DNA of 6,612 nucleotides from Candidatus Aenigmatarchaeota archaeon (GTDB taxonomy: Archaea > Aenigmatarchaeota > Aenigmatarchaeia > QMZP01 > JAUXAV01). Each line of letters begins with the position of its first letter. The first letter of the stretch is position 1. Shown here one piece after another: positions 1-5,124 of the stretch. The stretch is from contig JAUXAV010000064.1 of NCBI GenBank assembly GCA_030619735.1, positions 1 through 6,612 of the forward strand, given 5' to 3'. The translations under genes were made by a program, and so were the position numbers. The notes under the pieces are model-generated. The model had not been told where the DNA came from and ran no database searches. It saw nothing but the letters and a program-made list of their open reading frames with translations.

Positions 1-1847
1 GAGTTGGTAAGGTATGGCTCCTTTTTGCCAGCGGTTATTATGTCCGGGTAAGCTTCCTTGTCAAGCTTTCCAAAACGGTAGGCAGTAGATTCGGCAGGTG
101 TGCTTTCCAGATTGTAAAGATTCCCGGTCTCCTTCTGGAACCTAAGGCAGAGGTCCCTCATGAACTTCAGGGTCTCTATTGCCAGGGCCTTGCCCTCCGG
201 GGTTGATATGTCCTTGCCCAGGAGGTTGAGGCAGGCCTCGTTCATGCCGCACAGCCCTATTGTGGAGAAATGGTTCTGGAAGGTTCCCAGGTAGACCCTG
301 GTGTAGGGCATGAGGCCGTTCTTGAGGTTCCTGTCTACAACCTTCCTCTTTGTCTCCAGGGAGTCCCTTGCAAGAAGCATGTGTTTTTTGAGCTTGTTCA
401 GGAAAAGGCGTCCTGCTTCCTCAGGGTCCTTGGACTCCCTCTTGGCTTCATAGGCGAACCTGTTCATGTTCATGGTCACCACGCCTATTGAGCCTGTCGA
501 CTCTCCAATAGACCACATGCCTCCGGGCCTGTTCAAAAGCTCGGTTTGGTTGATGTTGAGGCGGCAACACATCGCGCGAATGGAACTCGGGTCCAAACCT
601 GAGCCTATATAGTTCTGGAAGTACGGGATCCCGTATTTTGCCGTCATTTCAAAAAGGAGCTTTGCGTTCTCAGAGTCCCAGTCAAAGTCCTTTGTCAGGT
701 TGTAGGTGGGTATGGGGAAGGAAAATATCCTTCCGTTGGCGTCGCCCTCAAGCATTACCTCTATAAAGGCCTTGTTAATCATATCCATCTCCTTCTGGCA
801 GTCCCCGTATGTGAAGACCTGGGGCTTTCCCCCAACTATTGCCTTTTCATTTTTCATGTCCTCTGGTGCAACCCAGTCAAAGGTAACGTTAGAAAATGGA
901 TACTGGGATCCCCATCTTGATGGTATGTTCAGGGAAAAGACCAGCTGCTGCATGTTCTGCTTTACCTGCTTATAGGTAAGATTGTCCGCCTTCACAAAGG
1001 GTGCAAGGAGCAAATCTGTATCGCTAAAAGCCTGGGCTCCTGCAAATTCCATCTGGAGGCAGCCTATGTAGTTTACCATCTGATGGACCACTGTGGAAAG
1101 GTGCTTAGCGGGCTTGCAGTCCACCTTGTTTGGAACCCCCCCGAATCCCTTTATGAGAAGGTTCTTCAGGGAGTGGCCGCAGCAGTAGCCTATCACCCCG
1201 TGGGAGAGGTCATGGATATGGATGTAGCCCTTCCTGTGGGCGTCCGAGATTGCAGCAGAATAAACCTCATTCAGGTTGTAGTTGCTCATCACCCTGCCCG
1301 CTGCATAGAGCAGGAGGCCTGAGAAGGAATACTGCTCATTGGAATTCTCCTTCACCCTCCAGTCAAGCTTGTCCAGGTAGGCCTTTATGGTCTTGTCCAC
1401 CTCCACAAAGGTGTCTTTTGTTTCCCTGATTTTCTTATGCTGCTCCCTGTACAGGATGTAGGCCTTTGCAGTCTTGTAGTGGCCGTTCTCCACCAGGACC
1501 TTCTCCACTATGTCCTGGACCTGCTCCACTGTTGGGACGGTTACGCCGCCGAACTTGTCCTCCAGGGTCTCCAGAACCTTGCTGGCGAGGTTTTCAGCTA
1601 TCTCCCGGTCGGTCCCGCCCACGGCCTGGGCAGCCTTCCAGATGGCCTCGGTTATTTTCTCTTGGCTGAAGTTGACCACCTTGCCGTTCCTTTTCTTTAC
1701 CTTTGTTATCAGGTTCTCTATCTTCTCATAGGTTGTGAATCTCTTTTTGCATTTCAGGCACTCCCTTCTTCTCCGGTTTGTCTTCTCTTCAGAAACTCTT
1801 TTGTCTATAACCTTTGTTTCCTTGTTGCCGCAGAACGGGCATTTCAT
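1..1847 (-). CDS. nrdD: Anaerobic (class III) ribonucleoside-triphosphate reductase with fused N-terminal NrdR-type zinc ribbon; 3' end outside window
   Basis: This glycyl-radical enzyme reduces ribonucleotides to deoxyribonucleotides for DNA synthesis without oxygen. I translated 615 uninterrupted codons from the ATG at 1847-1845 to the left edge. Residues 1-44 are a NrdR-like zinc ribbon: C3/C6 and C30/C33 with the NrdR signature RRRREC (25-30) and KRFTTYE (35-41). Residues ~45-140 are one ATP-cone, the dATP/ATP activity switch. The catalytic barrel follows: DWRVKENSN, HIHDLS, GYCCGHSL (C222/C223), MCCRL (426-430, C427/C428) and GSIGVVTMN. The paired cysteines fit the radical and partner cysteines of NrdD. 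The C-terminal zinc site and glycyl radical loop would lie beyond base 1 and cannot be checked, nor can the activase NrdG. The start is supported by the SD-like AGGGTGA at 1854-1860 and by the MKCPFCG opening typical of NrdR. There is only one ATP-cone, so the fusion could be NrdR grafted whole or a ribbon added to NrdD's own cone. Confidence 0.95.
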   Translation of the reverse strand, partial: MKCPFCGNKETKVIDKRVSEEKTNRRRRECLKCKKRFTTYEKIENLITKVKKRNGKVVNFSQEKITEAIWKAAQAVGGTDREIAENLASKVLETLEDKFGGVTVPTVEQVQDIVEKVLVENGHYKTAKAYILYREQHKKIRETKDTFVEVDKTIKAYLDKLDWRVKENSNEQYSFSGLLLYAAGRVMSNYNLNEVYSAAISDAHRKGYIHIHDLSHGVIGYCCGHSLKNLLIKGFGGVPNKVDCKPAKHLSTVVHQMVNYIGCLQMEFAGAQAFSDTDLLLAPFVKADNLTYKQVKQNMQQLVFSLNIPSRWGSQYPFSNVTFDWVAPEDMKNEKAIVGGKPQVFTYGDCQKEMDMINKAFIEVMLEGDANGRIFSFPIPTYNLTKDFDWDSENAKLLFEMTAKYGIPYFQNYIGSGLDPSSIRAMCCRLNINQTELLNRPGGMWSIGESTGSIGVVTMNMNRFAYEAKRESKDPEEAGRLFLNKLKKHMLLARDSLETKRKVVDRNLKNGLMPYTRVYLGTFQNHFSTIGLCGMNEACLNLLGKDISTPEGKALAIETLKFMRDLCLRFQKETGNLYNLESTPAESTAYRFGKLDKEAYPDIITAGKKEPYLTN

Positions 1848-1853
1848 GTCTTT

Positions 1854-1860
1854 TCACCCT
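1854..1860 (-). promoter_or_regulatory. Ribosome binding site of nrdD
   Basis: On the minus strand AGGGTGA lies six bases before the ATG at 1847. GGGTGA pairs with the archaeal 16S 3' end and supports this start, which keeps the zinc ribbon in the protein. Confidence 0.6.
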
Positions 1861-1880
1861 TTTTCGTTACTCCCTGATAA

Positions 1881-1896
1881 ATACTATATATTGTGG
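1881..1896. promoter_or_regulatory. NrdR-box-like palindrome, proximal
   Basis: The 16 bases atactatatattgtgg match the published NrdR box acaCwAtATaTwGtgt at 14 of 16 positions, including the entire central core CwAtATaTwG. It lies 34 bp upstream of the nrdD start codon. Its centre is exactly 32 bp from the second site. The AT-rich core could instead serve as a minus-strand TATA element (ATATATAG); both readings are possible. Confidence 0.6.
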
Positions 1897-1912
1897 TTGG
1901 ATTGGTCTAAAT

Positions 1913-1928
1913 ATACCATATTTTGTGC
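1913..1928. promoter_or_regulatory. NrdR-box-like palindrome, distal
   Basis: The 16 bases ataccatattttgtgc match the NrdR box consensus at 12 of 16 positions. The 16-bp linker to the proximal site gives a 32-bp repeat, three helical turns, which is the standard arrangement of bacterial NrdR operators. It falls about where transcription would start from the TATA box at 1950-1957. Confidence 0.5.
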
Positions 1929-1949
1929 ATAGATAATTGGGCCGGATGG

Positions 1950-1957
1950 TATATAAA
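1950..1957 (-). promoter_or_regulatory. TATA box (box A), probable nrdD promoter
   Basis: The minus strand reads TTTATATA here. With the usual archaeal spacing, transcription would start near 1925-1929, giving a leader of about 80 bases that contains the proximal NrdR-like box. An alternative TATA-like stretch overlaps that box at 1884-1892, and another lies at 1972-1980. Confidence 0.5.
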
Positions 1958-2007
1958 CATTTGGGTAATGGATTATATAATTTGGAAAATAGATATTCTG
2001 ATAAGGA

Positions 2008-2015
2008 TTTATAAG
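2008..2015 (+). promoter_or_regulatory. TATA box of the TBP gene
   Basis: TTTATAAG sits about 25 bp before a predicted start site at 2034-2040, leaving a leader of about 30 bases that contains the purine-rich AGGGGATGGGG (2053-2063), a plausible Shine-Dalgarno site ahead of the TTG start. Confidence 0.6.
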
Positions 2016-2067
2016 TGTACGGCACCATAATATTATCTATACGATTTTAATCAGGGGATGGGGTATT

Positions 2068-2688
2068 TTGAGCGGGTTTGATGTCAAGGTTGAGAATGTT
2101 GTAGCGTTTGTTTCTCTGGGTAAGGACATAGAGCTGAAAAAGATATCGGGCAGGCTCAAGGACGCGGAGTATTCCCCTGACACCTTCCCGGGGGTGATAT
2201 ACAGGATAGCCCAGCCCAAGACAGCGAACCTGATATTCTCCTCAGGCAAGATTGTGTGCACAGGCTCCAAGAGCGTGGAGGAGGCGGGGATTGCAGTCAA
2301 CAAGGTAGTGGATGACCTGAGGAAGCTGAAGGTCAAGCTCCCTAACAGCTTTGATATGAGGATTGAGAACATTGTTGCCTCAACCCAGATAGAGGCCATG
2401 GGAAGGCTGAACCTGGAGGACATAAGCTTTGCCCTGGAGAATGTGGAGTATGAGCCAGAGCAGTTCCCTGGACTGGTCTTCAGGATAGCGGAGCCCAGGG
2501 TGGCTTTCCTGCTCTTTGGCTCTGGGAAGATAATATGCACCGGGGCCAGGAACGTGGAGGACATCCATAGGGCGCTGGTGAAGTTCAGGAGGAAGCTGGA
2601 AAGCATAGGGGTCCATACCAGGCCCATAAAGGCAAAGCCGAAGGAAAAGCCAAAGGAGCTGAAGGAGCCCAAGGGGAAGGCCGCCTGA
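2068..2688 (+). CDS. tbp: TATA-box-binding protein (archaeal TBP)
   Basis: TBP binds box A elements, bends the DNA and recruits TFB and RNA polymerase. The 206-residue product has the two direct repeats of the family: repeat 1 from VKVENVVA (6-13) to CTG (64-66), repeat 2 from MRIENIVAS (97-105) to CTG (157-159). The four DNA-intercalating phenylalanines are present: F40 and F57, F133 and F150, in the FPG and SGK(I/V) contexts. The core is full length. After about residue 186 there is a tail rich in Lys, Pro and Glu (KAKPKEKPKELKEPKGKAA) that is net basic, whereas many archaeal TBPs end in a short acidic tail. The start is TTG at 2068: no in-frame ATG lies between it and the promoter, and the ATG at 2058 is out of frame. 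It is divergent from nrdD and ends one base from the stop of the next, convergent gene. Confidence 0.97.
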   Translation: MSGFDVKVENVVAFVSLGKDIELKKISGRLKDAEYSPDTFPGVIYRIAQPKTANLIFSSGKIVCTGSKSVEEAGIAVNKVVDDLRKLKVKLPNSFDMRIENIVASTQIEAMGRLNLEDISFALENVEYEPEQFPGLVFRIAEPRVAFLLFGSGKIICTGARNVEDIHRALVKFRRKLESIGVHTRPIKAKPKEKPKELKEPKGKAA

Positions 2689-2689
2689 A

Positions 2690-3901
2690 TTAGGCCATGG
2701 TCGGCGTTGCAGCATGATATTCTCTTTTGTCAAAATATTCCAGGGAGTCAAACACATCGCTTAAGGGTATTTCTGCTGAAAACGGGTATTTGTCGCCTTC
2801 CCCTCCGAAAACCCTTAGTGTCTTGTTTTCTGGTCTGTTGCCACCGTCCTCCAGGGCAGCGGCAGAAACAAAGGTGATGCCGGGGGTTTCATCATCATCG
2901 AATCTTCTGCGCTCAAAAAGAGGTCTTCTGGACCTGGCTGTTATTCTGAGCTTGTCATCCATTAGTACAACGCCATTTCTGTATATTTTATTACGTACTC
3001 CATGGTATATAATAAGCCATCCCCTCTCAGTCTTTATAGCGGGCGCACTTGGGCCTATACCATCGGAGTCAAAACAACCATCCCTGCAGCTCATTAAAAC
3101 CCTAAAGCCGCCCCAGCTACCAAGGTCATCTGAATAACCAAGATATATGCTCTGTTTTTTTGTCAAGGACCCCTTTGAAGGCCTGGCCACCTCCCAGTAC
3201 CTCCCATTGATTTTTTCAGGGAAGGGGAAGGTATCCTTGCATTCCGGAAGAGTGACAATCCAGGGTTTGCTGAAATTCCTAAGGTCATCTGTTTCCCTGA
3301 AGACCGTTACTATGCCATGGGTTGAGGAGGGAGCCACACTGGACACCACATATTCCTTTTCTCCATACTTATTTCCTTCAGGGTCTATTCTTTTAGGAGT
3401 TTTTCCTTCCATCCGGACAATCTTGGGGTCTTCCAGCCCGTATTCCTCGTGCATTGTAAGGGATGAAGCAGGGATTGCAAGCCCTTCCTCTATCTTTTCT
3501 ATACTCCTTCCGTCAGGGCTCCAAGCGCGCCTGATAAAAGAGATTGTAGGCAACCTGTAAGTGTCGTCATTAAGGTGTATGCCCCTTTCGTCATCGAGTC
3601 TACAATCTCTGCGAAGCGTGAATTCATCCACAGCGACCTTGGGTTTGTCCCCATCTAATTTTATTCTCCCATCCTCAAACTCAAACCTGGGGGAACAATA
3701 GATTGGTTGGTAACGAGAGCCTTTCTCGACCCTACTCCTGGGAGCCTCAGGGACCCTCAAAAAAAGAACATACCCCCCGTCTACCCCACATGCCCCGGGG
3801 TTGAATGCGCCCATGACCTCGAAATCCGGTATAATTGATTTCATCTCCTTGATATCGTTCCGATCCAGCATTTTGGTGTATCTTAACCTGCGTCTCCGCA
3901 T
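2690..3901 (-). CDS. Glycoside hydrolase family 130 protein (beta-mannoside phosphorylase or hydrolase)
   Basis: GH130 enzymes phosphorolyse or hydrolyse beta-1,4- or beta-1,2-mannosides on a five-bladed propeller. Family landmarks in order: AFNPGAC then GGYVLFLRV (32-50), the family motif YGLEDPKIV with the presumed catalytic Asp at D158, CKDTFPFPEKINGRYW (221-236), a solvent-exposed RPS (240-242), GIGPSAPAIKT (281-291) and GWLIIYHGV (294-302). The C-terminal part has TPGITFVSAAA and VFGGEGDKYPFSAEI, in place of the usual YYGAAD-type strand. Lys replaces the more common Arg after EDP. At 403 residues it is slightly longer than many relatives. There is no signal peptide, so it is probably cytosolic. 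ATG at 3899-3901 is used with a weak AAGGATG upstream; M11 (3869-3871) is an alternative, which would drop the basic RRRRLR stretch. Arg codons CGG, CGC and CGA appear more freely than in tbp or nrdD, a mild hint of transfer. Substrate and phosphorylase versus hydrolase cannot be decided. Confidence 0.85.
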   Translation of the reverse strand: MRRRRLRYTKMLDRNDIKEMKSIIPDFEVMGAFNPGACGVDGGYVLFLRVPEAPRSRVEKGSRYQPIYCSPRFEFEDGRIKLDGDKPKVAVDEFTLRRDCRLDDERGIHLNDDTYRLPTISFIRRAWSPDGRSIEKIEEGLAIPASSLTMHEEYGLEDPKIVRMEGKTPKRIDPEGNKYGEKEYVVSSVAPSSTHGIVTVFRETDDLRNFSKPWIVTLPECKDTFPFPEKINGRYWEVARPSKGSLTKKQSIYLGYSDDLGSWGGFRVLMSCRDGCFDSDGIGPSAPAIKTERGWLIIYHGVRNKIYRNGVVLMDDKLRITARSRRPLFERRRFDDDETPGITFVSAAALEDGGNRPENKTLRVFGGEGDKYPFSAEIPLSDVFDSLEYFDKREYHAATPTMA

Positions 3902-3970
3902 ATGGATTACATCCTTAAGATATATTGGGGGTTAAATCTTTTATTGCTTACTATGGGATTTCCCACCTCT

Positions 3971-3985
3971 CCCTCCTGTGGAGGG
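3971..3985. repeat. GC-rich inverted repeat in a divergent promoter region
   Basis: CCCTCC-TGT-GGAGGG is a perfect 6-bp inverted repeat with a 3-base centre, ending 9 bp before the TATA box at 3995. Both flanking genes diverge from here, so a terminator is unlikely; an operator or chance are the alternatives. The surrounding 3902-4023 also holds minus-strand TATA-like stretches (3919-3926, 3939-3946) that could serve the GH130 gene. Confidence 0.4.
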
Positions 3986-3994
3986 CCCAATAAA

Positions 3995-4002
3995 TTTATA
4001 AA
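3995..4002 (+). promoter_or_regulatory. TATA box of the small acidic membrane protein gene
   Basis: TTTATAAA is centred about 26 bp before the ATG at 4024, so transcription would start at or next to the start codon. GAAAGG at 4015-4020 is too close to the ATG for a normal Shine-Dalgarno site, so a leaderless mRNA is likely. Confidence 0.6.
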
Positions 4003-4023
4003 CCCTGATGGCAAGAAAGGATT

Positions 4024-4230
4024 ATGAACAGGCGGAATTTGCTTGTAGCGGTTGTGATTGCGGCCCTGGTAGCTGTTGTAGCCATATCAGGGTTCACAGA
4101 GACAGGGCAGGTCATGTCAGGCGAATCCCAGAGCGGGGTTTCCACTGTGGATACCGCAGAAGGGGCTGAAACCGGGGAAACCCTGGAAGAGGATACAGGC
4201 CTGGATATTGTGGAAGATACGGAAGTGTGA
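4024..4230 (+). CDS. Small hypothetical protein: N-terminal membrane anchor plus acidic Glu/Thr/Gly tail
   Basis: I do not recognise a family for this 68-residue product. Residues 1-4 are basic (MNRR), residues ~5-23 form a hydrophobic helix (LLVAVVIAALVAVVAISGF), and the rest is low-complexity and strongly acidic (Glu and Asp, with Ser, Thr and Gly, no Lys or Arg after residue 4). It is probably anchored in the cytoplasmic membrane with the acidic part outside, or is a cleaved secreted peptide. No cysteine is present, so it is not a lipoprotein. It is supported as a gene by a strong box A at leaderless spacing and by its compositional organisation. The downstream gene has its own promoter. 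Confidence 0.7.
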   Translation: MNRRNLLVAVVIAALVAVVAISGFTETGQVMSGESQSGVSTVDTAEGAETGETLEEDTGLDIVEDTEV

Positions 4231-4315
4231 ACCCAAAGATAAAAACAGGGCCAGTGTTATATTATCCCGAAATAAGGCTGTATTCAATCCCAACAGATGG
4301 AATAACTAGGGTAAG

Positions 4316-4323
4316 TTTATAAA
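4316..4323 (+). promoter_or_regulatory. TATA box of the CxxC zinc protein gene
   Basis: TTTATAAA is the same box A as at 3995. Predicted start of transcription is about 4346, giving a leader of about 50 bases with AAGGAAGG (4385-4392) as Shine-Dalgarno site before the ATG at 4399. Confidence 0.55.
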
Positions 4324-4398
4324 GCCCCGATTGTCTATATCATAAAATAGCATAGAGGTTATTGAGGCCTTTGTGCTGTTATATAAGGAAGGATAGAT

Positions 4399-4575
4399 AT
4401 GAGCGATTTCGATAGAGGCAATCGAGGCGGCGGTTCCCGAAGGGATTTCGGTCCCAAGGAAATGCACAAAGCAACATGCGCTGAGTGTGGAAAAGAATGC
4501 GAAGTTCCGTTCAAACCCACAGAAGGCAGGCCGGTTTATTGCAGGGAATGCTTTGCAAAGAGGAAGAGATATTAA
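4399..4575 (+). CDS. CxxC-x17-CxxC domain zinc-binding protein, 58 residues
   Basis: The translation has a short Gly/Arg/Asp/Phe tail (SDFDRGNRGGGSRRDFGP, residues 2-19) followed by a zinc ribbon with C27/C30 and C48/C51. The spacing between pairs is exactly 17 residues, which defines the CxxC-x17-CxxC small-domain family known from methanogens and other microbes; an extra C34 lies inside. The FKPTEGRPVYC stretch is typical. The product ends in a basic KRKRY. The family's function is not established; nucleic acid binding is a reasonable guess given the RG-rich tail and basic end. ATG at 4399 has a well-placed AAGGAAGG upstream. A hairpin plus T-rich stretch follows the stop. Confidence 0.85.
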   Translation: MSDFDRGNRGGGSRRDFGPKEMHKATCAECGKECEVPFKPTEGRPVYCRECFAKRKRY

Positions 4576-4632
4576 TTCTTTGAACATAAAGAATTGAGGA
4601 GAATCCAGGTTTTTGTTTTTATTCATTTTTTT
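4574..4632 (+). terminator. Hairpin and T-rich terminator after the CxxC zinc protein gene
   Basis: AATTCTTT (4574-4581) and AAAGAATT (4588-4595) form a perfect 8-bp stem with a 6-base loop, overlapping the stop codon. A T-rich tract runs from 4610 to 4632, including runs of five to seven T. Archaeal termination mainly needs the oligo-T, so the hairpin may be a bonus or mRNA end protection. Confidence 0.55.
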
Positions 4633-4635
4633 AGC

Positions 4636-4645
4636 TTTAAATTTA
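4636..4645 (+). promoter_or_regulatory. AT-rich TATA-like promoter of the PspC-domain gene
   Basis: TTTAAATTTA lies about 40 bp before the ATG at 4684. The leader would be short and has no Shine-Dalgarno sequence (AT-rich up to the start), so translation is probably on a nearly leaderless mRNA. The exact box is uncertain because the whole region is AT-rich. Confidence 0.35.
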
Positions 4646-4683
4646 TTTTTAAACCCTAAATCAAAAAATTAATATTGATTTTT

Positions 4684-5046
4684 ATGCCCAGGAAGAAAGT
4701 CCGGAAAAGAAGGGTGTCTAAGCCCAGGAGAAAGGCCACTAGAAGGAGGAAAATCCCTAAGGTGGCCACCCATGAGGAAAGGGTGGAGCATTTCGCAGAG
4801 GAGATGGGAAGGCTCGGGGAAAGGGCCGCAAGCAGGGCCAGGCAGGGCGGGGTCAAGAGGCTCTACAGGTCCGGAAGGGAAAAGATTCTGGGAGGTGTGT
4901 GCGGGGGGATTGCAGAGTATTTCAGGGTGGACCCGACCCTAGTCCGGCTCCTCTGGATTCTGTTCAGCCTTGCAGGGGGGGCAGGAGTGCTTCTTTATAT
5001 AATAGCCTGGATAATAATACCCAGGACTCCCAGGCACATGTGGTGA
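4684..5046 (+). CDS. PspC-domain membrane protein with Lys/Arg-rich N-terminus
   Basis: The 120-residue product has three parts. Residues 1-26 are extremely basic (RKKVRKRR and RRKATRRRK). Residues ~29-53 form a charged amphipathic helix (HEERVEHFAEEMGRLGERA). Residues 58-113 are a PspC domain: KRLYRSGREKILGGVCGGIAEYF would be its start, with the hallmark GGVCGGIAEYF at 70-80, VDPTLVRLLW at 82-91, then a transmembrane helix ending WIIIP at 109-113. PspC proteins sit in the cytoplasmic membrane and in bacteria sense envelope stress; the archaeal role is less clear. The basic segment may bind acidic lipids, nucleic acid or the ribosome (inference). I chose ATG 4684 over the TTG at 4675, which would add only three residues. 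The next gene converges; the frame stays open after the TGA. Confidence 0.9.
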   Translation: MPRKKVRKRRVSKPRRKATRRRKIPKVATHEERVEHFAEEMGRLGERAASRARQGGVKRLYRSGREKILGGVCGGIAEYFRVDPTLVRLLWILFSLAGGAGVLLYIIAWIIIPRTPRHMW

Positions 5047-5124
5047 GATGAACAGGGTCTGCAGGATTTGCCCTCTCAGGAATTCAAGGCTGTGTTTGAG
5101 GCTGCTCAAGAGGTTCTGAAGGGG

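Noticed and set aside
1437..1877. Plus-strand 146-codon open frame and two overlapping ones
   Set aside because: They are antisense to the zinc ribbon and ATP-cone of NrdD, whose family match is unambiguous; the Leu/Pro-rich translations have no family features.
1945..1960. Possible third NrdR box one more 32-bp step upstream
   Set aside because: At the exact register it matches the consensus poorly, and the best shifted alignment is about 8 of 16, explained by the TATA box.
2037..2757. Minus-strand open frames opposite the TBP gene
   Set aside because: They are mirror frames of a strongly conserved TBP and have no recognisable domain.
4376..4390. TATA-like TTATATAA just before the CxxC zinc protein start
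   Set aside because: It is only about 13 bases from the ATG, too close for a box A; the box at 4316 fits and the bases here overlap the ribosome binding site.
4306..4626. Minus-strand 106-codon open frame
   Set aside because: It is antisense to the CxxC-x17-CxxC gene, which has a promoter, Shine-Dalgarno site and a matching family motif.
5048..5119. Tiny 23-codon open frame with CxxC starting next to the PspC stop
   Set aside because: Too short, no Shine-Dalgarno site, and basic low-information composition; no support beyond the ATG.
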